Source: Plicaturopsis crispa FD-325 SS-3
Lineage: Eukaryota; Basidiomycota; Agaricomycetes; Amylocorticiales; Amylocorticiaceae
Direction of reading: 5' to 3'
DNA length: 64,000 nt
Assembly (NCBI GenBank): GCA_000827205.1
Contig: KN832554.1
Location: forward strand, 1,858,345-1,922,344
The translations under genes were made by a program, and so were the position numbers. Under the pieces are notes generated by a model that saw only the letters and a program-made list of their open reading frames with translations, had not been told where the DNA came from and ran no database searches. This document shows, piece by piece, positions 36,235 through 46,353 of this stretch. The number at the start of each line of letters is the position of its first letter. The stretch's first letter is position 1.

Positions 36235-39200
36235 ATGCACAGCGTTTCCAACGCAGGGACCCCTCGCGGGACACCAGCTCGCAGGGGAAAATCTCCTCGT
36301 TTCTCCGCAGATAATCACAGCCCCGCTCCCAGTACCTTTCTTCCGACTACTTTCCCTAAACCTGGAACGTCTTTTACAACTTCTCTCTCTATTCCTGTCG
36401 AAGGCGCGGTTCCAATCGAGACGCCTGTCGACAAAATTACCCCGCCTCTTCCTGTCCAACAACCATCCATGGCCGACACCAGCAAGAGAGCGCCTCGGAA
36501 ATCCAAAACCGACGCACTCGCCGCATTGCACTCGCATGCACAATCCTCAGATAGAGAAGATGCAATGGGGAATGATATCGATGCAGAATATCGTTCTGCT
36601 CCCAAGATTCCCGTATCCCCCACCTTGAACTTGAATACTGTCCGGACGTCCGCGCCTCGGAACATTCCCACCCCTCCGCAACCACGCCCTTTCGGCCTCC
36701 AGGACTGTCCCGTATTTTACCCCACCGATGAGGAGTTCATGGATCCCATGGCGTATATTCGCTCTGTGCAGGGCCGGGCGAAGGGATTTGGCATCTGCAA
36801 AGTTGTTCCCCCGGTGAACTGGAAAATGCCATTCGTGACGGATACAGAGGTGAATACTACCATTCGTCGCCCAAATTTACGAACTAAATTTCAATGATAT
36901 TGTAGAATTTTCGTTTCAAGACGAGACTCCAGCGCCTAAATTCCGTTGAGGCGTCTTCGCGAGCCAAAATCAACTATTTGGAGCAGCTGTACCGATATCA
37001 CCAACAGCAAGGCAATTCGCGTGTGTCTGTGCCATCCATCAACAACAAAGCGCTCGATCTTTGGCTCTTGCGCAAGGAGGTACACAGGCTTGGAGGGCAT
37101 GAGGCAGTACGTTTCCGATTGAAGCTCAGTGAACTCCTTCACAAGATCTGATCGGCCCGGTTCTCAGGTGACGAAGCTCAGGAAATGGTCTGATCTAGGC
37201 CGTATACTTGGGTACGGTGGCATCCCAGGCCTGTCGACCCAGATCAAAGGCGCGTATATGCGTATCGTGAAGCCATACGAGGATTTCTGCGCTCGCGTCC
37301 GTACCTCGCCTTCCATGTCCCCCGGCCAGGACCCACTGAAAGCAAGTACAAGTAACCCTATACCGCTGGGGTCAACCAGTCGCACTCCTGACGAGTCTGG
37401 GTATGGTTCGGGGCTTTCGAGTCCTTTGACCGAGTCATCGAGTCCGTTATCAGAACCTCCTGATGATGGTGAAGAGGGAAACGCCAGCGGATCGAAGCCG
37501 CGAAGGAGCACGCGTATGCCATCCCAAGAGCAGACCACCCGTAAGTACGCCACAAATCATATCACACTTTGCCTAATGCCCGTATTTAGCAGCATCGCGA
37601 AAGCCAATTTCGTCGAACGGAAACGGCCTCCTTCCATCTCCTTCCATCGTCTCACACGCGCACATTGAAGCTCGTAAAGACGCCAAAGTGCCATCGGAGG
37701 TAAGATCACGACTCCTCACCGACTCTCCTTCCACTCCGGCAGCTCGGGTGACCAAACGAGAACAGCAAAACTGCGAGGTCTGTCATAAGAAGAACCATGG
37801 CGAAGAGATGCTCCTTTGCGATGGCTGTGACTGCGGTAATTATCCAGCGTTCTCACGTTGCTCCTACGACTGATTTAGCAAGAGTAGGCTTCCATATGTT
37901 CTGTCTCGACCCGCCTTTGACCACGATCCCGAAGGGGCAGTGGTTCTGTCACACGTGTCTTTTCGGCACCGGTGGAGACTATGGATTCGACGAGGGCGAG
38001 GAACATAGTCTCTCCAGTTTCCAGGCGCGCGATCGCGAGTTCCGCCGCCTGTGGTTTAACGCCCACCCGCCTCCACCTATACCGGAGGCAGAGTTACAGA
38101 GTCCGACTGTGACTCGCGTCGGGGACGTCCAAGTCTCGGAATACCAGATTGAGGAGGAGTTTTGGCGGCTCGTGCAGTCTCCTCACGAGACTGTCGAGAT
38201 TGAGTACGGCGCTGATGTGCACTCGACGACGCACGGAAGGTGGGCAACAACCACATTCATTTGAATAAGCTACTCACTATCGGGATTTTTCAGTGCGATG
38301 CCGACCATGGAAACACATCCTCTCGACCCATATGCCAAAGATCCATGGAACCTCAATAACATCCCCATCGTGTCGGATTCCCTCCTCCGGTTCATCAAGT
38401 CCGATATCTCAGGCATGACTGTCCCATGGACGTACGTGGGTATGGTATTTTCCACGTTCTGTTGGCACAATGAGGTTCGTAGATCTCCCATATGTTCATC
38501 GGACAGTCGCTAATATCTAAGCTTTCCAGGATCATTATACGTATAGTGTCAATTACAGTGCGCCTTTTCACCGTTGAAAGACGTTTTGTTATACTAACCT
38601 TCGCGTTCAGTGCACTGGGGTGACACGAAAACTTGGTACGGCGTCCCAGGAGAAGACGCGGAACAATTCGAAGCGGCAATCAAACGCGAGGCACCGGATC
38701 TGTTTGAAGCCCAACCGGACCTCCTTTTCCAGCTCGTCACCCTCATGAATCCCAAACGATTAACGGACGCGGGTGTCAGGGTCTTTGCATGCAATCAGCG
38801 CGCAGGGGAGTTCGTTATCACACTTCCTAAGGCATACCACGCTGGCTTCAACCACGGGGTAAATACAACTCAGCTATATAAATGAGTAAACGGGTTCTTA
38901 CTAACATCGCCATATGTAGTTCAACTTCAACGAGGCAGTGAATTTCGCGTTATCCGAATGGCTGCCCTTTGGTCGAGATTGTGTTGAACGATATCGGGAG
39001 CATCGCAAACTCCCGGTTTTCTCTCATGACGAGCTTCTCATAACAATTACGCAGCAATCCCAGTCCATTAAGACTGCACTTTGGTACGCCGCTCACTCGA
39101 AACATCACGCCGCCACATAAAATTGACCTTTCATCCCGTCATCTAGGCTGAACGATAGCTTGAAAGAGATGACTGACCGCGAAATGGCCAGCCGCCAGAC

Positions 39201-42200
39201 TGCTCGCTCTTTAGGCCTTGCTGAGCATCTTGAAGAGGAAGACCGTGCAGAAGACCAGTACCAATGCTCCGTCTGCAAGACTTTCTGTTACCTCTCCCAG
39301 GTCACGTGTCAGTGCACAACCAAGGTCGTCTGCATTGACCATGTCGATCTGCTCTGCGATCACCCGTCTGGCCAGCATGTTTTGCGGAAGCGGTTCTCTG
39401 ACCGCGACCTGCTGGACACACAGGCTAAGGTGGCGGAACGGGCGGGGGTGCCGCGTTCGTGGCAGACGAAATTCGAGAACGCTCTGGCAGAAAGTGCGCG
39501 ACCCCCTCTACGGACCTTGCGCGCGCTCCTTGCCGAAGGCGAGCGCATCAGCCACCCGCTCACAGAACTCGCGTCGCTGAGGAAATGCGTCGACCGTGCC
39601 GTCAAATGGGTCGATGCCGCCAATGTCTTCATTATCCGAAAGAACATTCGCAAGCGGTCAAGACGGGCACGGGGACGTCCGTCCTTGAACGCGGATGATC
39701 CCGAGGAGAAGCAGGATCGAAGCTTGGATGACTTGTATGCGCTCCTGCGAGAGGTGGAAAACCTTGGATTCGACTGTCCCGAGATCGCGCTCCTTCGTCA
39801 GGTAGCCGCTGAAGCCGAAGAAGTGAAATCGCGGGCCCGCCGGTTGCTCGCCTTGGTCGATAGCAATGGCATCCCGGATAGAGCCGCCCGCGTCGAAGAA
39901 TGCCAAGCGGTACTCGCACAGGGCTTGGATCTCAATGTCTCCCTCGACGAGCTCCAGGAGGTGGAAAAGATCGTCAATCGGGAAACTCTGCTCTACGATC
40001 TGGACGACTTTGACGATACTAATGTGACGTTGGACGAAATCCGCGAGCTCATAACCCGCGCCCGTGCTTGCAGCCTTCCTCCTGATCATCCCCACATGAA
40101 GTTCCTAGAGGAGAAAGGCCGTGCGGCGGATAACTGGGAAGACCGCGCACAGCGTGTCCTTGCTCAGCCGTACAAGACCATTGACGAACTTGACGACTTC
40201 GCCAACATGGATCCCAAGATCCCTATTGACCCAGATGTCTTGGATGATCTGATGACCGCCCGTTCCAAGGCGAAGGAGTTCGAGAAGCAGGCGCAGGCCT
40301 GGATGGTCGCGGAGCCCGGCACGACGAAGCCCAAATTGCAAGATGCCCTGAAGCTAATCAGCCGCGCGGAGAAGGATTTCAGCATTCCCGCTGTCTCTGA
40401 TCTCAAGCGCACTGCTGAGTTTGGCCACGACTTGGAGCAACGGTGCGAAGCTGTCCTCACCAATCGTTATCAGCATCGCGAGGAGGGGAACGTCTTCGAT
40501 ATCTTCCAGCGATGGCGAGCATACGCTCGCGAACACTTGACGATGTTTTCCCTTCCCAATTTCGAAAAGTTCGACGACCAACTCTCGCGCCACTACAAAT
40601 GGCTAGAAGAGATCCCATGGTACTGCCGCCACCACCAGCAAACGCATGGTCAGCAAATCTACGACGATGTTGTAGAATGCACCAAACCCGAGGACGACTC
40701 TCCTCCCAGTGACGAGTATTTTACTTGCATATGCACGCAGCCTGTTCGCCCACCTCCCCCAGGAACAGTATCAGATGCGGTGCAGTGCGATCACTGTTTT
40801 GCCAGGTTCCATGGCATCTGCGCAGCGAATGGCGGCTCTTGTCCCTTCTGTGATCACCATCACTGGAACGGCGCGATCCACAAAGAGCGCAGTTGGCATT
40901 TTTGTTTCCTTCCCGCCCTCCTCACAAAGGCTCCAGATATCAGCAAACACTACTCCGAAGATTGGAAACAGTTGGAGACGATAGTTCATCGTCTTGATCG
41001 CCTGTCAGCGGTCATAGGCCAATTTTTGTCTTACGCTTCTCAGCCCGGGAATCAGCGCGTCGAATGGATCCCTCAAGTCCGACATTACTTGCGCAAACTT
41101 TACAAGATCCAGTTTGCAATTTCGCCGAACCGCGAGGTGTCGTTTGGGCTAGACCTCGCCGGTTTGCATCGTATCCTCGCCGGTCAACCAGCGCCCTCCA
41201 AATCGAAAAAGAGGCGCCGGCCACGGTTCATTTTCGGACAAGACGTGGACAAGGATTGGGCGGACGGAACCCGCTGCATCTGCCGAGGTCGCACGAGCTA
41301 CTTGCTGAATTATCCCACCGTTAAGTGCGAGTTGTGCGCCCATCGCTATCACGCTGGATGCGTTTTCTTCCCGCTAGACCAGCCTTCCGCTGCCTCCCGC
41401 TTCATGTGTCCACTTTGTAGTCTGCGTAAAAACAGACAGTATCCTTACTCCGAAGTACGAGTAAAGCACGTCGGTGAGTCGATTTTTTTCTGCGCACAGT
41501 CATCGAGTGTCTGATTCGTCCGTAGAAAACCCAGATCCAGACAAGTACGTTGACACCAAGGAGATGCTGGAAACCTTCAGCAAAGAGGTCGTGTACATGA
41601 AACTGCCGCCCCCCTACACCCAGACGCTATTCGTCGAACTCATCCGTTTCACACCCGGTCAGCCTGATAATGCGGCTGCCAATGGCACCAACGGTGCCTC
41701 ATCATCCGCCCGCTCAAGTACCTCTACTGCTTCCAGGCAACCTGCCCCTTCCGGCGCTTCCCCTCATGCTCGACATTCTCATGCGCCGTCTACTCACGCC
41801 CCACCCCCGCCGCCAGTTCCCGGTGTTTTCGACGCTAACCGATCAGCTACGGTAGCGACTGGTCAACATGTCCCTCCCCCTCCCCCATGGTCGCGATGGA
41901 GCAACGGTGTAGCAAGTCCATCTGCATCTGCGTTGACTGGCCCCCGACCTCCGACGACAGATCAAGGGCTTGCGACTCCACCTCTTGCTCAGAGGAAGCG
42001 CAAGTATGTTGATGACGATCCTGCGGATAATGCTGTGGCGTCTTCACACTCGCCCAAACGTCGCTCCGTCCCACGTACCCCACCTGTCCCTGCAGCAGGC
42101 CCCTCTGGCTCATCGGGGCATGCGATGCAGACTGTTTCTCCATCACTAGCCAGTCTTTTGTCTCCCAGTGTTGACGCTCGACCAGTTCGTGCCCCTCCGA

Positions 42201-42238
42201 CGACTATGCCAAACGGATCAGAGTCGCGTCGAAATTAG
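36235..42238 (+). CDS. KDM5-type (JARID1) JmjC histone H3K4 demethylase, 1815 aa
   Basis: Eleven exons: 36235..36849, 36906..37106, 37168..37540, 37590..37835, 37888..38239, 38294..38474, 38530..38557, 38611..38858, 38920..39083, 39147..41473, 41526..42238. Domains in order: JmjN (about 160-200, [17 protein letters not shown]), ARID (about 206-310, [20 protein letters not shown]), PHD1 (about 455-505, [20 protein letters not shown]), JmjC (about 600-765) with iron ligands in CWHNED (H-x-E) and [16 protein letters not shown] for 2-oxoglutarate binding, a C5HC2 zinc finger (about 840-895), PLU-1 helical region (about 905-1240), PHD2 (about 1330) and PHD3 (about 1512), then a disordered Ser/Pro/His tail. 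It removes methyl groups from H3K4me2/3 and represses transcription. All catalytic residues are visible, so it is probably active. Confidence 0.95.
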
Positions 42239-42476
42239 AGGTACTGACTGGGGATGAAGGATACTGTATTTGTTCTATTCTCTACGCTATGTAATTCTTG
42301 TCGGGTTTCTGGTGCTCGTAATCTTATGCTTTCCATGTCTCCTACGTAGTAGACTCTTGACCTGTATAATATATGCTCCTGCTTGTTTTTCTACCTCCGA
42401 ACCATCTGTAGTCACTAGTCACATGTGACTAAACGCGTCAAACCGTGTCCGGAAACAAAGTTGAAACAACGCGACC

Positions 42477-43423
42477 ATGTCTATCCAGCCACCAGCGACT
42501 TTACCGTCCATCCTACTCCCTGAAATCCTTGGCTTTTCCCCGCAGCTCTTCCTCGACGATATCATCAACGTCGCCAACGATGTCGCCACTGAAACCGTGA
42601 ACGGCTTAGAGAGCTTTCTCATTCGTTGGGCAGACGACCGGACGGAGAGGAACTCGCTGGTAGAATGGGACAGCACGCAAGAGGTCGAGCAGGGGCTCGT
42701 CTCGTTTCAGACCCTCCTTGAGAGCCACGTCGATATCGCGTTTGACTTTCTCGAGGTCTGGAGCAAGCGCAACATATTTGCGTTCGATGCCGACCTGGAG
42801 ATCGTCGTGCCGCATCAGAAGGGCTTAGACCTGCAAATTCCCCCCGAAGAAGAGCAGGAACTTATGGCCGAGATAGATGAGCTGCGTAGGAAGATTGATA
42901 ACGTGAGCCTAACGTATTCTATATCGACGAATGGGCAGTTCATTGACGCTGAGACACTCGACAGCAAAACCGGTTGAAGCGGCTATACATGCGCGCTGTT
43001 CGCAAGTCCTCAGTGCAGCTACACCGCTCTCGAGCACGGCTAGAAAAACTGTCTGTCCTCGACGTCGACTCGCTGAAATCCATCGCGGCGGTTGCTCCTG
43101 CGCTGTCTGCCATGCACGCATCCGTTTCATCCCTCCCTCCATTAGACCCTACACAAGTGCCTGCCCCCGTGACCCTGAAGGACTTCGGGAAGCGCGAATG
43201 GGAGACGAGCAAGACCGGGTACTTGAATTGGGCCACGGGGTCACTCATGCAACGTACCGTGGGCAGCAGCGGTGGTGTAAACGAGGCAGGCATGTTGGAA
43301 GGTGCGGCGAGTATCGGGCCAGGGGAGTGGATCAAGGCGACGCTCGAGTCTGAGGGTGCGGTTGTACCTGCAAGAGAAAGACCGCGAAGAGAAGAGGAAG
43401 AAAGCATGGAAATTGATGAGTGA
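42477..43423 (+). CDS. MIS12: Kinetochore protein Mis12/Mtw1
   Basis: Two exons (42477..42902 and 42965..43423) encode 294 residues. The N-terminal signature of the family is clear: LLPEILGFSPQLFLDDIINV, ANDVATETVNGLESFLIRWA, then a helix with a long acidic hinge (EVEQGLVSFQTLLESHVDIA), and after the intron further helices with coiled-coil character (KRLYMRAVRKSSVQLHRSRA). It is a core subunit of the MIND/Mis12 complex, which joins CENP-C at the centromere to the Ndc80 complex and microtubules. The C-terminus is acidic and ends MEIDE. The gene starts only 238 bases after the KDM5 stop on the same strand. Length is in the usual range. Confidence 0.88.
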
Positions 43424-43695
43424 TTTGTATAGTTTCGATTTTTGGTCTCTCCTGCACCGTGTTGTATACATACATCTCTGTACTCTTACCCTACCAAAGC
43501 ATCTAATATTCGATGGGATTGGTTCTACTCAGATGTTTCATGGGTATACGCAAACTCACCGCCTTTCGAGAACAAGGAGCCACGGAGAGTCACTAAATTA
43601 TGCGGGGAATGTAGAATTGACATGCAAGAAGAAACGTCAAACGGATAGTTTATGAACATGTACAAGGTCCACCAAGGCCAAAAACTCTCGCCATC

Positions 43696-45243
43696 TCATG
43701 TGTGATGCTTGATATGCAAGCTTCCACCTGTATAGTCTTGTTTAAACCATCGCCAGTCTTCCTCGGAAACGATGCCGTCGTACGCAAGGGAAGATATCGG
43801 GCACGTTCCGCGGTCGAGCTCATCATCGTCTGGGTATTTCTCTGCTAAAGCTGCAGCGGCCTTCTGACGCTCCTCGACCAATCTCCGTACGGCACGGCCA
43901 GAGACATTCGGGCACTCGTATATGCCAAGATCCAAGAGTTGCCACAATATCTCTTTGGCTCTCATTTGTTCGAGGGTGTTGTCGTCGAAGGAGCGTGAAT
44001 TACTGACATGCAGATCGTTGCAATGTCCCGCCCTCAAGAACCCAAGGACGTCGCCCTCGACGTTGTCCAGCGATAAATAGTAAGTGAAAAAGTTTTCTCG
44101 GTCGTCGGAGTCGAAATTGGGGAGCGTGATGGAGGTGAGATGAAGGCTCTCCGTGTGCCAGGAAAATAGTCGAAGAAACTCGGCCATCTGAGCCTCGGAC
44201 AGACCAGTGAGATGGCACGTAGACAACAGCAATTCGTGAGGTTCGTCTGGAACATAGTCGTCTCCGGCAGGATCGAAGAAGACATTGCGTATCTCCAAGT
44301 ACTCGGGTACATCATGAATCTCCAATCCCTTCGCCAGGGCAGGAAGCGATAGTCCCTCTCCAATACCCGCACGGCTTGTATGCTCGAGAATGGTTAGCCT
44401 GCGAAGATGGAGAGTCGGCCACACGCGTGAATTGAGGAGAATACGGAAGTTCTCCCCGTCCAATGAGAGCTCCGTGAGCACTGGGGTCTCGAAAGCGACT
44501 TTGGCGCTCATGGGAGGTCGGTTGCTGCCGCCACTGTCCCTCACAGAGGTGAAGTTGATCTTGGTAAGACGACCGGCTGTACCGTGTAGATCGGTTCCGA
44601 GAGTAGGGAGAGACATAGAATCAAGAACACGGATCTCGAGGGTTTTGAAACGATGAAAATGGGGCGCCAAAAGCTGAGTGACTGCAGCAACACGGGTGGC
44701 CTCCAACGCGTCGGTACCTTCGTAGCCATCCCGGCGCAGAACCGTGACCTCGAGCGGCAGGTCCTCGGACCACGCCAGATATGACCGAACGTCGGGAAGA
44801 GGTGTCGCATCCCTGCCAATGTCGATAACGAGACGTGTCCAATATTTGGGCACAGCGCTCAGAATGGAGCGCCATCTCGGACAGATAGCCGCGAGGTTGT
44901 ACGGGAAAAGGTCCCATGCCCCCACATCAACGTTCTCCTTGGACCATTCAGGGCCTTCCGGAAAGTAATCGTTAAACTCCTCATCCGTCCAATAGATAAG
45001 TTCGCGGGGCTTAGGCGGCTCCGGTTCTTCATCCTCGCTGTCGGAATCCTCGTCTGGAGAGTGTCTCATCGCCATGATGGAGATGAACATCCAAGTGTCT
45101 AGATATTCAAAGTGGACGTGCTCGAATATCATAGCGAGCAGCTCGGTTGGGAGAAAGAGGATGGACGGGCGGGGTCGTCCTGCACTGAAGGAATGAGGTT
45201 GATGTACGAGTGCATGCATCTCGTCGGCTTTGCTGGAGCTCAT
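43696..45243 (-). CDS. F-box protein, inverted-repeat copy A (515 aa)
   Basis: Single-exon coding sequence. The F-box core is LFLPTELLAMIFEHVHFEYL near residue 30. After an acidic insert (DEDSDSEDEE) comes a stretch typical of agaricomycete F-box expansions: YNLAAICPRWRSILSAVPKY, WTRLVIDIGRDATPL, LEVTVLRRDGYEGTDALEA, then irregular leucine-rich-repeat-like strands to the C-terminus (ALAEKYPDDDELDRGTCPIS, EEDWRWFKQDY). Such proteins recruit substrates to SCF (Skp1-cullin-F-box) ubiquitin ligases; the substrate is unknown. It is almost the same as the copy at 53.7 kb in opposite orientation, including about 350 bases of upstream DNA. A 5' UTR intron is likely: an acceptor-like sequence (cagacag) lies shortly before the ATG, mirrored in the other copy. 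Confidence 0.85.
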   Translation of the reverse strand: MSSSKADEMHALVHQPHSFSAGRPRPSILFLPTELLAMIFEHVHFEYLDTWMFISIMAMRHSPDEDSDSEDEEPEPPKPRELIYWTDEEFNDYFPEGPEWSKENVDVGAWDLFPYNLAAICPRWRSILSAVPKYWTRLVIDIGRDATPLPDVRSYLAWSEDLPLEVTVLRRDGYEGTDALEATRVAAVTQLLAPHFHRFKTLEIRVLDSMSLPTLGTDLHGTAGRLTKINFTSVRDSGGSNRPPMSAKVAFETPVLTELSLDGENFRILLNSRVWPTLHLRRLTILEHTSRAGIGEGLSLPALAKGLEIHDVPEYLEIRNVFFDPAGDDYVPDEPHELLLSTCHLTGLSEAQMAEFLRLFSWHTESLHLTSITLPNFDSDDRENFFTYYLSLDNVEGDVLGFLRAGHCNDLHVSNSRSFDDNTLEQMRAKEILWQLLDLGIYECPNVSGRAVRRLVEERQKAAAALAEKYPDDDELDRGTCPISSLAYDGIVSEEDWRWFKQDYTGGSLHIKHHT

Positions 45244-45599
45244 CGTACTGCGAGCAATCCAAGCCCTCTGACCTGTCTGTCTGCGTGAGGACGTCAGGAT
45301 TTGAGAACGAGGCCCACGAATGTGATGCTACGTACCTTTCGTTGTGTTTATTTGACCGTAGTCCAGTGTAGCCGGTGAAGGTAGCCGGTGAAGCAAGGTG
45401 TTAAGTGGACGTTCAGCGGTGCGACAGCAAGCGTAGAAGTTAATTGACGCGACTGTCAACGCGACTTCGAATCGCGTGTCCCGTGTATACGTGTACAACA
45501 CAGCTCAACCTCCTTCAAGTTCAATGAAGCGCGCAAAGGGGAGGATCCAGCAATAAGAAAAAATCATATTCTCAAGACATATATAGCAGTTATACATGG
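43731..45599 (-). repeat. Inverted repeat, left arm (F-box copy A and its upstream DNA)
   Basis: This stretch matches 53338..55213 in reverse orientation. It covers nearly the whole F-box gene and about 350 upstream bases. The outermost 57 bases (45543..45599 here, 53338..53394 there) are the same on reading; between them and the gene the match is patchy with small insertions. The gene bodies match closely. Outside the arms I see no similarity: the 3' ends diverge after the codons for KQDY. Confidence 0.8.
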
Positions 45600-46353
45600 G
45601 ATATGGGGTGGGTAATATGTATGGGATATGTGTGAAGCAGACCAGAAACCAGGACCACAGACTCGAGCAAGTAAAAAAGACCCAACCCTACGAAAGGGCA
45701 GGCCGGACGGACGGGAATTCAGACAGCATGATATGCAAGACGCGGAATGTAAAAAGATAATCGTGAAGGCGGTGGGTGGGAGGGAAGGGAGAACAACGAC
45801 GCGGGGGCGCGGGGCAGACAACATACAACAACGAGATGGGTTGGGGTGAGGGAGGTAAGTACTAGTGGTGTAGGGGTAGGCTTGGGCTGAAGTGAAGTTG
45901 CGACCATGAAGAGTGAAAGGGACAGAACGAAGGAGGAAAGGAATCTGAGATGTATGGGATTGGATGAAATGTATGGGTGGATGGGCGTTGATTTGAGTCC
46001 GAGCAAGCAGGCAACCAGAGAATAAATCATAAAAAATGGGGGCAGGCAGGCAGGCGGGCGAATGGAACAAAAATAAATGACGCGCTCGAGAGGACCGGCG
46101 CCAGTGAAATCGTGAACGTAAGTGATTGATTGCATGCGTGAGCAGACGATGAGCGGAAAATGGTGGGGCGATGTCGATGTCGGAGAAAAATATGTTAACT
46201 TGCGGCGAGTGATACAAAGATAGGGTGCGTGCTGTATGTGCGGGGTGCCGAATGGGACTTGCTTGAATGGACATGGCGTGGTGGATATGAACGTGCGGTG
46301 ATGCAAAATGAACAATGGGATAAATAGGAAGGGAGCGCCAACGCCGCGGATGA
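45244..46353. other. Intergenic between F-box copy A and Whi3
   Basis: About 1.1 kb. The left ~355 bases belong to the inverted-repeat arm. They include a 12-base tandem duplication (gtagccggtgaa twice, near 45370). The rest lies downstream of the minus-strand Whi3 gene and is probably its long 3' UTR; the minus strand there is pyrimidine-rich. No gene recognised. Confidence 0.5.
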